NCBI GenBank assembly: GCA_020723965.1
Contig: DYHW01000004.1
Span: forward strand, 220,759 to 284,758
Source of the DNA: Melioribacter sp.
Lineage (GTDB): Bacteria; Bacteroidota; Ignavibacteria; Ignavibacteriales; Melioribacteraceae
Direction of reading: 5' to 3'
Length of the DNA stretch: 64,000 bases
In this document: positions 1 to 8,542 of the stretch, in pieces
Position numbering within the stretch: position 1 is the stretch's first letter
How the letters are laid out: each line of letters opens with the position of its first letter
The notes under the pieces: generated by a model
The model's input: the letters and a program-made list of their open reading frames with translations, nothing else
The model's database searches: none
What the model was told of the DNA's origin: nothing
Made by a program: the position numbers and the translations under genes

Positions 1-289
1 TGAAGAAACAACTTCCCGCCGCGGAATTCCGTTGTTGAAAGATTTGCCCTGGTGGGTGCTTGGGCTGCGTTATATTTTTGGTTACGATGAGAAGCAAATA
101 ACAACAAAAGAAATAATAATGCTTATCAAAGCTGAAATTTTGCCCTCGCTAAAAGATAGAGTGGTGAAGAAGAAAGAAGAAGTATTAAAACAAGAGCATA
201 AAAATTTAGCCGAGGAACTGGAAAAATACAAGAAGCAATTGAAGAAGGATGAAGAAAATAAAAAAGAAAACGAAAAAGAACCTAAGTAA
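1..289 (+). CDS. Secretin (GspD/PilQ family), C-terminal fragment
   Basis: The frame is open to the window's left edge (first full codon at 2), so this is the 3' end of a longer gene. The residues seen, from about EETTSRRGIPLL to IIMLIKAEILPSL, match the end of a secretin domain: the conserved proline-rich turn before the last strands and a final hydrophobic strand ending in a lysine/proline. Secretins form the outer-membrane ring of type II secretion or type IV pilus machines. The last roughly 40 residues are an unusual Lys/Glu-rich segment that is probably a coiled coil and highly charged. A TTG at 32 could be mistaken for a start but lies inside the domain. Identification rests only on this short tail. 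Confidence 0.7.
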   Translation, partial: EETTSRRGIPLLKDLPWWVLGLRYIFGYDEKQITTKEIIMLIKAEILPSLKDRVVKKKEEVLKQEHKNLAEELEKYKKQLKKDEENKKENEKEPK

Positions 290-427
290 CTCACCTTACG
301 CATATGTCATGCTGAACTTGTTTCAGCATCTTATATTTATTCATAATGAGATCCCGATCCCGACAAGACTTCGTCGAACTCAGTCGGGTCGGAATGACAT
401 TTTTAGTATTCTCTGAATAAGGTGAGT
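289..427. repeat. Palindromic intergenic repeat with 10-bp terminal inverted repeats
   Basis: The ends are perfect inverted repeats: ACTCACCTTA at 289-298 and TAAGGTGAGT at 418-427. Inside are nested hairpins: gctgaa/ttcagc (311-316/322-327), cccgac/gtcggg (359-364/383-388), and tgtcat/atgaca (305-310/394-399). The wording of the inner part, a TGTCATGCTGAAC-type arm and a GTCGGAATGACA-type arm, looks like a dispersed non-coding repeat of this bacterial group. It separates the secretin gene from the hybrid kinase gene and could also act as a transcription barrier. That it is dispersed is inferred; only one full copy is seen here. Confidence 0.65.
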
Positions 428-547
428 AAGTAATATATTCGTCAGTTTGAAAAATATACCATCCTTAATTTGAATTGACAAAAGCTTCTTTGATAGAAAC
501 AATTCACATTTGCATTACGAAGCGATTATTTTTGTTAGGTCCAACTG

Positions 548-3500
548 ATGAAACTCAACTTGCGTTTTATATTGGTCACTTCTCTGATAGTGTTGACAAT
601 ATCTATATCTTCAACGCTGCTTCTCTATTCTCTAGCAGGACGTGTTTTGACACAACAGCAGTCAAAAACAATTATAAACTCAACAAGCGATTTCATCTTT
701 GCCTTTCAAAACGAACTGCAGAAAACCGATGAAGACTTAAGAAGCATATTGCCCTCTATAAATAAATTTAGCTCTATCAACCTCGAACAGACAAACATAG
801 ATTTTCTTTTTACGCTCGTCAACGATTCAACCATAAATTCTCGCGAATTCAAAGTGAAGAGCAGCTCGTATCTTAACGTTCGCTCTGTATCTTTCATAAA
901 ATTTTTTGAAAATAATCCCAACACGGTTCTTCGTTACATGCAGTTGTTGGATGGGCGGATAATATATTACGGCAGAATGATCAGCTCTGATTTTCTGAAT
1001 AAAATAGCTGAAAAAATAAAAGCCGAAGTTTCGCTTGTTGTTAATGATTCTCCTATTGAAGTGTCACATCCAGAAACAAATCAAAGATATCTATTAAGTA
1101 TTTTAAATTCTGTCCGCTTTCTTAAATTAAAAAATAACTATGATATTTTCACCGAAGAGTTAGACAATGCGGATTATATAGCCGCTCTTTTTACGCCACG
1201 GTCCATTATAACGCCAGGCGCCAAAATAGATTTTATTGTTTTTCATGCATTTAGAGAAGGAGTTGAATTTCGTAAAACTTTGCGAATTGTTGTGCTTCTT
1301 ATAATTCTTGCCGGCAGCGCAATTACTTTTATAACGGTTTTGGTTTCTACTGCTAAACTTAGAAAGCAGATATTTCTTTTAAGCCAAGCTGCGGAAATTA
1401 CCGGGCGCGGAGACCTAGAGCATCGTGTTCCGATAATAACACAAGACGAGATTGGTCATCTAGGCGAGACGTTCAATAAAATGCTAGATGAACTTGTGCT
1501 CAAAAAGAAAGTGGAAAACGAATACTCTGAGTTCATCGCTTTAATAAATCAAAGTCCTACCCTAAAACAGATTTCGGATGCAGCGCTTTCCAAAATCATT
1601 AAATCAACCGGATTAACTTTCGGCGTTCTTTATATTATCGAGAATAAATCGCTCCGCCTAATTTCATCTTTTGGAATTAGCAAAGAAATTGTTTCTCCAA
1701 CACAAGAGGAGGGATTTTACAGCAGCGCAATCGAAAAGAAAGAGAAAGCCGAATTTCACTTTCACGATAACTTCCCGGAGATCAAAACCGGTCTGGCTTC
1801 AATCAAAATAAAATACATGATGATATTTCCGGTCATTTACAACAAAGAAACAATCGCAGTTCTCGAACTCGCTTCCGAATCGTCTCCAGATGAGGAAATT
1901 GGAAAATATATAGACGCCGTTCATGAGCAGCTTGCTGTTGGTTTAGTTAATGCAAAAACTTTTGAACAGCTTGAAAATCTTGTGAACGAACTTCAGAAGC
2001 TTAACGAAGAATATCAGAAACAAAATCGGCAGATTATAGAGCAGAATGATCTGCTAAAAGAACTTCACAAACAATTAAGTGAGAAAGCCGATGAACTTGA
2101 ACAGCAGAGATTGAAAGCCGTTGAACTTACAAAAGTTAAATCAGAATTTCTTGCAAGCATGTCTCACGAATTGCGAACGCCTTTAATTTCAATTCTCGGT
2201 TTAACCGAACTGCTTTTGAAAGACATTGGCGTAGCTACGAAGGTGAAAGACCGGCTGAACATTATATATCGCAACGGGAATAAATTACTCGGGTTGCTTA
2301 ATAATATTTTAGAGTTCTCTAAATTTGAAATGGGAAAGATTGATATAAAAAAGGAAAGTTTTTTACTGAATGATTTTATAGAAGAAATCTATTCGAATAT
2401 TTTTCAACTCGCTACCGAAAAGCAACTGCAATTTATTGTAAACCTTCCAAAGAATAAAAACGCGTTAGTAAATACAGACAAAGCAAAATTAGAGCAGATA
2501 CTTCTGAACCTTCTTGTGAATGCTGTTAAGTTTACCGAAAAAGGATTCGTTCAAATTTCTTGCGATATTAAAAACTCTTTTGATCTCGAGTTTATTGTAT
2601 CGGATTCGGGTATTGGAATTTCCGAAAAGCACCAAAAAATTATTTTTCATGAGTTCAGACAGGTTGATGGAAGTTCTTCGCGCAAATATGGGGGCGTTGG
2701 TTTGGGATTGGCAATCTGTAAAAAGTATATCGAACTGCTTGGCGGAAATTTTTTGCTTCAAAGTGAATTGGGTAAAGGTTCCAAGTTCTCTTTTGTTCTT
2801 CCTGAAGTTGTACTGGATGTTATTGCGCAGGAAGAGAGCGTTTTATCGGCTATGAATTTGAATGTTGACAAAAATGGGATTGTAAAATCGGCGTTAATTA
2901 TTAACGATAATAATGCATCGCAAAAGTTAATAGGAGATTATCTTGCCTCCTATGGATACAAAATATTTTCTTGCGCCACTTTTTCGGAAGGAATAAATAT
3001 CGCAAAGGAAATAAATCCGAGCGCAATTGTTATTGATCCATTCATTTACAATGAGAATGTCTGGGCTTTCATTTACAACTTGCGTTCAGTTCAACCAACG
3101 AAAAATATCCCGATCATCTTTACAATTATCATTGAAGAAGAAAAAGTTGGCTGGGAACCGCAAATATTCGACTTTATGATTGCACCGATAACCATTGAAT
3201 CATTTGAAGAGATAATAAGCAAGATTGAAAATTATTTTCCGATACAAGTGAAGAAAGTTCATGTCGTAGGCAGCTTCGATGAATCGTCCGGCAAATTAAG
3301 CGAACAACTTAAAAATAAAAAAGAATTAGAACTTGTAATACAGCCTAATTATCAATTAGCAGAGATGCTTCTCTCTAATGCTGACTGCATTCTTATCGAT
3401 GTAGATTCTGCCGAAGAATATGTCTTTGACATTTGTTACAAACTTATTCAAAACAGAGCAACCAAAAATATTCCGGTCATTTTAATACTGCCTAAAGAAA

Positions 3501-4081
3501 TTTCTAAGGATATGCAGGCGCTGCTTAATAAGCGCTTGAAAGAGATCTCTCTTAAAGTAAAGTCGCATCCAATGGATGTATTAAAAGCATTGCGCGACAG
3601 ACTAAAAATAGAGTCGCCTGAAATAAATAAAAAAATGAACTTGGTTGATGAACAAAACAAAGAGAAAATACTGCCGCCAAGATCTAAAAAAGAGAGAGCG
3701 CACGGATCCAAACCAACAGTTATGATAGTTGATGATGACAGTGATGCGCTTTTTACTGTCGGCGAATTTGTGAAAGAGATGGACTGCAATCCTTTTTTTG
3801 CTCATAATGGAATGGAGTGTTTACTTATGCTTAATTACATCGAGCCGGATTTGATTTTGCTTGATATAATGATGCCGCAAATGGATGGATTTGAAACTAT
3901 AAGACGAATTAGAGGAAACAGTAAATTTTCAGATATCACCGTTTGGGCATTAACTGCCTATGCAATGTTAGAGGATAAGGAAGTTATTGAAAAAAATGGG
4001 TTTGATGATCTGATAACAAAACCGATTAACTCTCAAGTTCTAACTGCCAAATTAAAAAAGTATCTGAACGAAACTGTTTAA
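548..4081 (+). CDS. Membrane-bound hybrid histidine kinase with GAF and multiple receiver-like domains
   Basis: This is a 1177-residue sensor kinase. In order it has a transmembrane helix (about 8-30), an extracytoplasmic sensor region (31-243), a second transmembrane helix (about 245-268), HAMP (about 268-322), GAF (about 328-480), coiled coil (480-530), HisKA with SHELRTP at 539-545 (phospho-His540), and HATPase_c (N-box NLLVNAVKF, then SDSGIGIS and GVGLGLAI). Two degenerate receiver-like modules follow (about 778-895 and 900-1012), then a canonical receiver (about 1055-1175) with Asp1106 in LLDIMMP. The signal sensed is unknown. The next gene begins 2 bases after the stop and encodes another receiver, so the two are likely co-transcribed and part of one phosphorelay. 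Confidence 0.9.
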   Translation: MKLNLRFILVTSLIVLTISISSTLLLYSLAGRVLTQQQSKTIINSTSDFIFAFQNELQKTDEDLRSILPSINKFSSINLEQTNIDFLFTLVNDSTINSREFKVKSSSYLNVRSVSFIKFFENNPNTVLRYMQLLDGRIIYYGRMISSDFLNKIAEKIKAEVSLVVNDSPIEVSHPETNQRYLLSILNSVRFLKLKNNYDIFTEELDNADYIAALFTPRSIITPGAKIDFIVFHAFREGVEFRKTLRIVVLLIILAGSAITFITVLVSTAKLRKQIFLLSQAAEITGRGDLEHRVPIITQDEIGHLGETFNKMLDELVLKKKVENEYSEFIALINQSPTLKQISDAALSKIIKSTGLTFGVLYIIENKSLRLISSFGISKEIVSPTQEEGFYSSAIEKKEKAEFHFHDNFPEIKTGLASIKIKYMMIFPVIYNKETIAVLELASESSPDEEIGKYIDAVHEQLAVGLVNAKTFEQLENLVNELQKLNEEYQKQNRQIIEQNDLLKELHKQLSEKADELEQQRLKAVELTKVKSEFLASMSHELRTPLISILGLTELLLKDIGVATKVKDRLNIIYRNGNKLLGLLNNILEFSKFEMGKIDIKKESFLLNDFIEEIYSNIFQLATEKQLQFIVNLPKNKNALVNTDKAKLEQILLNLLVNAVKFTEKGFVQISCDIKNSFDLEFIVSDSGIGISEKHQKIIFHEFRQVDGSSSRKYGGVGLGLAICKKYIELLGGNFLLQSELGKGSKFSFVLPEVVLDVIAQEESVLSAMNLNVDKNGIVKSALIINDNNASQKLIGDYLASYGYKIFSCATFSEGINIAKEINPSAIVIDPFIYNENVWAFIYNLRSVQPTKNIPIIFTIIIEEEKVGWEPQIFDFMIAPITIESFEEIISKIENYFPIQVKKVHVVGSFDESSGKLSEQLKNKKELELVIQPNYQLAEMLLSNADCILIDVDSAEEYVFDICYKLIQNRATKNIPVILILPKEISKDMQALLNKRLKEISLKVKSHPMDVLKALRDRLKIESPEINKKMNLVDEQNKEKILPPRSKKERAHGSKPTVMIVDDDSDALFTVGEFVKEMDCNPFFAHNGMECLLMLNYIEPDLILLDIMMPQMDGFETIRRIRGNSKFSDITVWALTAYAMLEDKEVIEKNGFDDLITKPINSQVLTAKLKKYLNETV

Positions 4082-4083
4082 AA

Positions 4084-4764
4084 ATGATGAAAAAAATTTT
4101 AGTTATAGATGATTTTCCCGATAACGTCTTTTTGCTTCAAGATAAGCTTGAGAGAGAAGGATTTGAGATAATAAAAGCATACGACGGCGAAATGGGTATA
4201 CAAAAAGCCATAGAAGAAAAACCCGATCTCATTCTTCTTGATTTGATAATGCCCGGAATGTCCGGATTTGATGTGTGCAGAACTTTATCTGCGCGCGAAG
4301 AGACAAAACTTATCCCTATCATTTTATTAACAGCGCTAACCGACGTAGATAATTTAAAGAGCGGTCTTCAAGCTGGCGCATTCGATTACGTTCGCAAACC
4401 TTTTAATAAGACCGAACTTGTCGCCCGTATCAATTCTGCTCTCCGCTTTAGCGAAACGAATAAACTGCTAATCGAGATCGAACAAATTCGTACATACGCT
4501 GCAACAGTTGTAACAGCAAATCACGAAATAAAACAACCATTAACTTTAATAAATCTTTCCACTGCGGCTATTCGACGCGAACTTTCTAAAAATAACTTTT
4601 CGCAGGAAGCGGTTTTGAAACGAATTGAATTTATAGAGAATGCCTCCAAAACAATTCTTGCTGTGTTAGAAAAACTCGGTTCGATAAAAAAACCTGTAAT
4701 TGCGCCTTACGTTAACAATCTGAATATTATTGATTTGAAAGCTGAAGAGAAACTAACCAATTAG
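4084..4764 (+). CDS. Receiver protein with a kinase-like dimerisation helix but no ATPase domain
   Basis: The protein has 226 residues. Residues 1-125 are a full receiver: acidic pair D9/D10, phospho-acceptor Asp53 in LLDLIMP, and the Lys of VRKPF. Residues 140-205 look like a HisKA dimerisation helix with His147 in NHEIKQPL, but no ATP-binding domain follows and the protein ends about 20 residues later. It could pass phosphate from Asp to His or act as a dimerised adaptor for the preceding hybrid kinase. It starts 2 bases after that gene's stop (ATGATG; either ATG possible), and its last 12 bases overlap the convergent kinase gene. The receiver call is firm; the function of the second half is inferred. 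Confidence 0.8.
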   Translation: MMKKILVIDDFPDNVFLLQDKLEREGFEIIKAYDGEMGIQKAIEEKPDLILLDLIMPGMSGFDVCRTLSAREETKLIPIILLTALTDVDNLKSGLQAGAFDYVRKPFNKTELVARINSALRFSETNKLLIEIEQIRTYAATVVTANHEIKQPLTLINLSTAAIRRELSKNNFSQEAVLKRIEFIENASKTILAVLEKLGSIKKPVIAPYVNNLNIIDLKAEEKLTN

Positions 4765-5805
4765 TTCTCTAATTATAGAAAGCAGCTCTTCGAAGTTATA
4801 TGGTTTGTTAAGGATCTTGTCAATTTTCAAAAAAGAAGTTCTATCGCTAATATCGGTTGGTGAACCCGCTGCGAGAATAATCGGAATGTTTTCCTCTCTT
4901 TTCTTGATCTGCTCTATGCATTCTATTCCATCCATCACTGGCATCTTTTGATCGATGATCATTAGGTCTGGTAAAACAGAGTTGAGCGCATCCAAAACTT
5001 CTGCGCCGTTGGAGGCAACTGTAACTTTGTAATTGTATGAACGCAATAGTTCAGCAAGCAATTCTCTTAAAACGCCTTCGTCTTCAGCAATTAAAATTTT
5101 TTTTGCATGACGCTTCTTCCTTTTAGCTTTTGTCGCAGCAGCGTTTAATATTATTCTGAATTTCGTCCCTATACCAACTTTGCTCGTAACATTGATTGAC
5201 CCGCCATACTTTTCAATAATATTTTTAACAATGAATAATCCAACACCCGAAATACTGCTTCCTTGCTTGGTGGAAAAATTTTCATTAAAAATGTAAGGAA
5301 GCGCTTCATGATCGATACCTCTTCCGTTATCACTTATTGTAATTTCAATAGCGCCTTTGTGGTCTGTGCGGCTTTTAGTTTTAACAGAAATGTCCCCCTT
5401 GGCTTTGATTGCTTCTACTGCATTTATGATGAGATTTATAAAGACGCGGTAAAAATCGGAGTATTTTCCTTTAACAAGATATAATTGCGGATCAAGATCA
5501 AGATGAAAATTTGTTTTTTCCTTCTGCTGAAAAACAAATGTGCGTATCACATCTTGGATTATTGAGTTGATGTTTATTCTTCTTGTGGGACTAGTTTTGT
5601 TTTCGTTCGCAACTAAAGTTTCTTCGATCATTTCAGAGGCAAGATACGTTCCTGCTTCGATGTTGTTCAACAATAAAACTATTTCTTCGTTGCTAACAAT
5701 TTTTCTTTTAAGTAGTTCAACACTATTTAAAATTCTTGTAAAGATGTTATTTAAATCGTGTGCAAGATGTTTTATAGAGGAAGTATGTTCTTCAGATTGC
5801 TTCAC
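4753..5805 (-). CDS. Soluble NtrB-like histidine kinase fused to a C-terminal receiver
   Basis: The protein has 350 residues and no membrane segment. The dimerisation motif HLAHDLNN (His16) lies right at the N-terminus and is the NtrB/PAS-kinase type. HATPase_c occupies about 95-225 (NLIINAVEAI, SDNGRGI, GVGLFIV), and a receiver about 234-348 with MIIDQKMP as the phospho-Asp site. In the receiver, the usual Thr/Ser after the fourth strand appears to be Ala (IILAAGSP), which may weaken the output switch. With no sensor domain, it must get its signal from another protein. The start overlaps the stop of the upstream NtrC-type regulator by 4 bases (ATGA), so the two are translationally coupled and very likely partners. 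Confidence 0.88.
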   Translation of the reverse strand: MKQSEEHTSSIKHLAHDLNNIFTRILNSVELLKRKIVSNEEIVLLLNNIEAGTYLASEMIEETLVANENKTSPTRRININSIIQDVIRTFVFQQKEKTNFHLDLDPQLYLVKGKYSDFYRVFINLIINAVEAIKAKGDISVKTKSRTDHKGAIEITISDNGRGIDHEALPYIFNENFSTKQGSSISGVGLFIVKNIIEKYGGSINVTSKVGIGTKFRIILNAAATKAKRKKRHAKKILIAEDEGVLRELLAELLRSYNYKVTVASNGAEVLDALNSVLPDLMIIDQKMPVMDGIECIEQIKKREENIPIILAAGSPTDISDRTSFLKIDKILNKPYNFEELLSIIRELIG

Positions 5806-7145
5806 TTAAGATTATATTTAATGATTTTGGAGTAAAGAGTTTTTAAGCTGATACCTAGAGTGTGCGCTGTTTTTTCGCGATTCCAATTATTATGCTCTAA
5901 TACTTGTTTAATATGGTTTTTAACAACATCTTCGAGCGGTGTAGTTGGGTCAATTGGTTCAATGCCAATTGTAGAATAATGGTCTGCGCTCGGCACGGCT
6001 AAATCTTTAGTAGAAATTGTGTCTCCTTCTGCAAAAATAATTGCTCTTTCAATTATGTGTTCTAATTCCCGCACGTTTCCAGGGAAATGATAGGCTAATA
6101 GATCTCTCTTAGCTTCTGGTGAAAGTTTTTTAACAGAACGTACAGGAGATTTTTTCTGCAAGAAATATTCTGCAAGCAGAAGCACATCGCCGTCTCTTTC
6201 GCGAAGAGGAGGTATAGTTAAAGTAATTACGTTGAGTCTAAAAAGAAGATCGCGCCGAAAGTTTTTTTTCTCGGCTTCTTCCATCAAGTTTTTATTTGTT
6301 GCGCCTATTACACGAACGTTGGAACTAAGGTTAGCAATTCCACCCACTCTTCTAAACTCGCCGTTTTCAAGAAATCGTAAAAGTTTTGGTTGAAGCGTTA
6401 AGCTTAACTCGCCAATTTCATCTAAGAAGAGTGTTCCGCCGCTGGCAATTTCTACCAAGCCCTGCTTTGAACTTTTTGCATCTGTGAACGCTCCTTTTTC
6501 ATATCCAAACAGTTCGCTTTCTATCAATTGATCCGGCAGAGAAGCGCAGTTAATAGCAACAAAAGGTTTGTTAGCACGATGAGAGTTTTTGTGTATGAAC
6601 TCTGCAAAAAGTTCTTTGCCAGTGCCGGTATCTCCTTCAAGCAAAACATTTGATTCCGATTTTGCCGCCCGTTCTGCTAACTTTAAAACTTTTTTTACTG
6701 CGTCGCTTTCTCCAATTATTGTGTTAGGCGGGGTTTGGCTTATTTTTGAAGAAAGTATTTTGTTTTTGATCAGGAGGTCTTTTAGTTCAAGTGCGCGTTC
6801 AATTGTTACGCAAAGTTGACCGAACTCGTATGGCTTTGTTATAAAATCATATGCGCCTTGCTTTATGCAGTCGATCGCCGTACGAATATCCGATTTTGCT
6901 GTTAACACAATTACTTGCAGAGTTGGATGATTATCCTTTACGTAAGCAAGAACTTTTTCCCCGTGAACTTCGCGCATTTCAAGGTCCAAAAGAAGAACAT
7001 CATAATAACGTTTTCTTAGAAGCTCTAAAGCTTCTTTGCCGTCATAAACTACTTCAACAATGTATCCTTCATTTACCAACTCTTCTTTGAGCAAGTAACA
7101 CAAAGTTTCATCATCGTCTGCTATTAAAATTCTTGATTCTTTCAT
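5802..7145 (-). CDS. NtrC-family sigma-54-dependent response regulator
   Basis: The protein has 447 residues. The receiver occupies 1-120 with Asp54, the same position as in NtrC; the AAA+ sigma-54 interaction domain about 140-370 (Walker A GDTGTGKE, Walker B LFLDEIGE); and a Fis-type helix-turn-helix the last 45 residues ([20 protein letters not shown]). The sigma-54 contact loop reads GAFTDA rather than GAFTGA, a variant found in some working activators. It should activate sigma-54 promoters when phosphorylated, probably by the kinase-receiver encoded immediately downstream, which overlaps it by 4 bases. rpoN itself lies at 27900-29369. The target genes are not visible from the sequence. 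Confidence 0.92.
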   Translation of the reverse strand: MKESRILIADDDETLCYLLKEELVNEGYIVEVVYDGKEALELLRKRYYDVLLLDLEMREVHGEKVLAYVKDNHPTLQVIVLTAKSDIRTAIDCIKQGAYDFITKPYEFGQLCVTIERALELKDLLIKNKILSSKISQTPPNTIIGESDAVKKVLKLAERAAKSESNVLLEGDTGTGKELFAEFIHKNSHRANKPFVAINCASLPDQLIESELFGYEKGAFTDAKSSKQGLVEIASGGTLFLDEIGELSLTLQPKLLRFLENGEFRRVGGIANLSSNVRVIGATNKNLMEEAEKKNFRRDLLFRLNVITLTIPPLRERDGDVLLLAEYFLQKKSPVRSVKKLSPEAKRDLLAYHFPGNVRELEHIIERAIIFAEGDTISTKDLAVPSADHYSTIGIEPIDPTTPLEDVVKNHIKQVLEHNNWNREKTAHTLGISLKTLYSKIIKYNLK

Positions 7146-7327
7146 ATCAGGTAATTTTTACATCTGTTTCAATATAACAAAAAGTATGGAAAAAAATTTT
7201 GTCAATACAATATTGTTGTTAGTGGATATAGCAGCGAATAATATACTCTTTCTTACAATGCAATTTAAAATTGTGAGGGGTCTTTGGATTTTAAGATGAA
7301 TCGGTTTATATTTGTGCCCGCAAAATA

Positions 7328-7355
7328 TTTGTAGTAAATGTGTATTTATTATAAT
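7328..7355 (+). promoter_or_regulatory. Possible promoter for tRNA-Lys
   Basis: A perfect TATAAT (7350-7355) has a weak upstream element TTTGTA (7328-7333) 16 bases before it. It would start transcription near 7361, about 40 bases before the tRNA. The -35 match is poor. Confidence 0.3.
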
Positions 7356-7402
7356 ACTCCGTTTTTAGCAAAGCTTTGATGAATAGAAATTTTTTATGGA
7401 GA

Positions 7403-7474
7403 GGGCGCGTAGCTCAGGGGTAGAGCATATGCCTTTTAAGCATAGGGTCGGTGGTTCGATCCCACCCGCGCTCA
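7403..7474 (+). tRNA. tRNA-Lys (anticodon TTT)
   Basis: A complete cloverleaf can be folded by eye. The acceptor stem is gggcgcg (7403-7409) with cgcgctc (7467-7473) and discriminator A7474; the anticodon stem is tatgc/gcata around loop CTTTTAA (anticodon TTT); and the T-arm is ggtgg-TTCGATC-ccacc (7450-7466). CCA is not encoded. The 3' half of this tRNA is partly repeated after the next gene (7748-7802). Confidence 0.96.
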
Positions 7475-7495
7475 CAAACTCACCTTAATAATTTG

Positions 7496-7750
7496 ATGTA
7501 TACTGTTTATATCATCAAATCTATTTCACAAAATCTATATTACATTGGTCATACAGTTAATCTTGAAGATAGATTAAAGCGTCATAACGAGAACCGAAGT
7601 AATTTTACAAGAAATAAAGGTCCCTGGGAGTTAATAATTTCTCATCCAAGTAAAACAAAGTCAGAAGCTTATAGATTAGAGAAAAAGTTAAAGTCGTTTA
7701 AGAATTCTGTTAAGGCAATTAATTTCTTGCAGAGATTGACTCAAAAGTAG
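7496..7750 (+). CDS. GIY-YIG domain protein (small nuclease-like)
   Basis: The protein has 84 residues and is a single GIY-YIG module: YTVYIIKS, then YYIGHT (the YIG-like half), then the R/H helix segment LEDRLKRHN, and a conserved Glu in SEAYRLEKKL. Stand-alone proteins of this size resemble the UPF0213/YhbQ group of putative structure-specific endonucleases. The ATG at 7496 is chosen because an upstream in-frame start would lie inside tRNA-Lys. The gene sits 21 bases after the tRNA, and its stop codon (7748-7750) lies within a decayed copy of the tRNA, so it looks like cargo of a small insertion at the tRNA. Confidence 0.85.
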   Translation: MYTVYIIKSISQNLYYIGHTVNLEDRLKRHNENRSNFTRNKGPWELIISHPSKTKSEAYRLEKKLKSFKNSVKAINFLQRLTQK

Positions 7751-7802
7751 AGCATCGGTGGTTCTCCCGAAGGGATTCCATTGGAAGATACCCCGCGCTC
7801 AC
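7748..7802 (+). pseudogene. Decayed partial copy of tRNA-Lys
   Basis: Three blocks of the tRNA at 7403-7474 recur here in order: TAGAGCAT (7748-7755; tRNA 7421-7428), CGGTGGTTC (7756-7764; tRNA 7449-7457), and CCCGCGCTCAC (7792-7802; tRNA 7465-7475). The anticodon arm is missing and about 27 unrelated bases are inserted in the T-arm. It cannot fold as a tRNA. The sequence after it (aaaccttac) also resembles that after the true tRNA (aaactcacctta). Confidence 0.65.
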
Positions 7803-7957
7803 GATAAACCTTACATGTTAAATTGCGTAAGATGAGTTGATAATTCAAGTTGATTTCTATTTGAATTTCTGCGAAATTTAAACTGAACTCGCTCATAAGA
7901 GTGTCGGTTCAATTAAGCTTCTTATTTCTTTACCGTTCGTTAAAGAGCTACTTACCT

Positions 7958-8410
7958 TTACTGAAAAAGTTTTAGAAATTCTTCTTTATCATTTTCTAAT
8001 TGTTTTATTCTTTCGGTTTCAAGGTCTTTTTCAAAAAACTTTTCTGTTAATAAATTAAATTCATCCGAAGAGATCACTTTGCAGCTATAGGCTTTCCCAA
8101 AATCCATTAGACTGCGGTCAGATGTAATGAGAACTATTAACCGGGGATTTTTTGAAGATTCAATTTCTCTTCTTATCAGATTGTCGGATGCTTCTTCTGC
8201 TGAATAAAATATTTTTCCTTTAGAAACATTAAGCGAAATATTTGAAAACCCATCAAAATGGAGAGATATTTTCACTCTCTTTCCCGCAAAATATTTATTT
8301 ATCAGTTGAATTAATTTTATGCGACTTTCTTGCTTATTTCTTTTCTGAAGTTGATGGAGAAATTTTATTCTCCCGATCAAGTTGTTGCCGTCTATTATGT
8401 AATAATCCAT
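7958..8410 (-). CDS. NYN domain protein (YacP/Rae1-like nuclease)
   Basis: The protein has about 150 residues. It opens with YYIIDGNNLIG, the first acidic motif of PIN/NYN nucleases, followed by a second strand SLHFDGFS, a basic/polar middle, the EEASDNLIRREIE segment typical of the YacP branch, and ITSDRSL as the third acidic site. Family members such as Rae1 of Bacillus cut mRNA on the ribosome; whether this one does is not known. The start at ATG 8410 is preferred because the motif begins two residues later; another ATG lies 15 bases upstream. It stands alone, divergent from the next gene. Confidence 0.8.
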   Translation of the reverse strand: MDYYIIDGNNLIGRIKFLHQLQKRNKQESRIKLIQLINKYFAGKRVKISLHFDGFSNISLNVSKGKIFYSAEEASDNLIRREIESSKNPRLIVLITSDRSLMDFGKAYSCKVISSDEFNLLTEKFFEKDLETERIKQLENDKEEFLKLFQ

Positions 8411-8542
8411 AAAAATAAAATCCAACCGTTAAATGACGCGTTTTAATTTATCAATTAATTACATAAAAAAGGGATGCGATTTAAAGATTCGATGAAAAAT
8501 GATTATTATTCGCATAGTGTTTAATACAAGTAAGTGAAACTA

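Noticed and set aside
475..732. Open frame overlapping the start of the hybrid kinase gene
   Set aside because: It has no recognised domain and is a shadow of the kinase gene; the kinase start at 548 gives a normal membrane helix.
7451..7495. Earlier in-frame start for the GIY-YIG gene
   Set aside because: It lies inside tRNA-Lys; the family N-terminus begins at the ATG at 7496.
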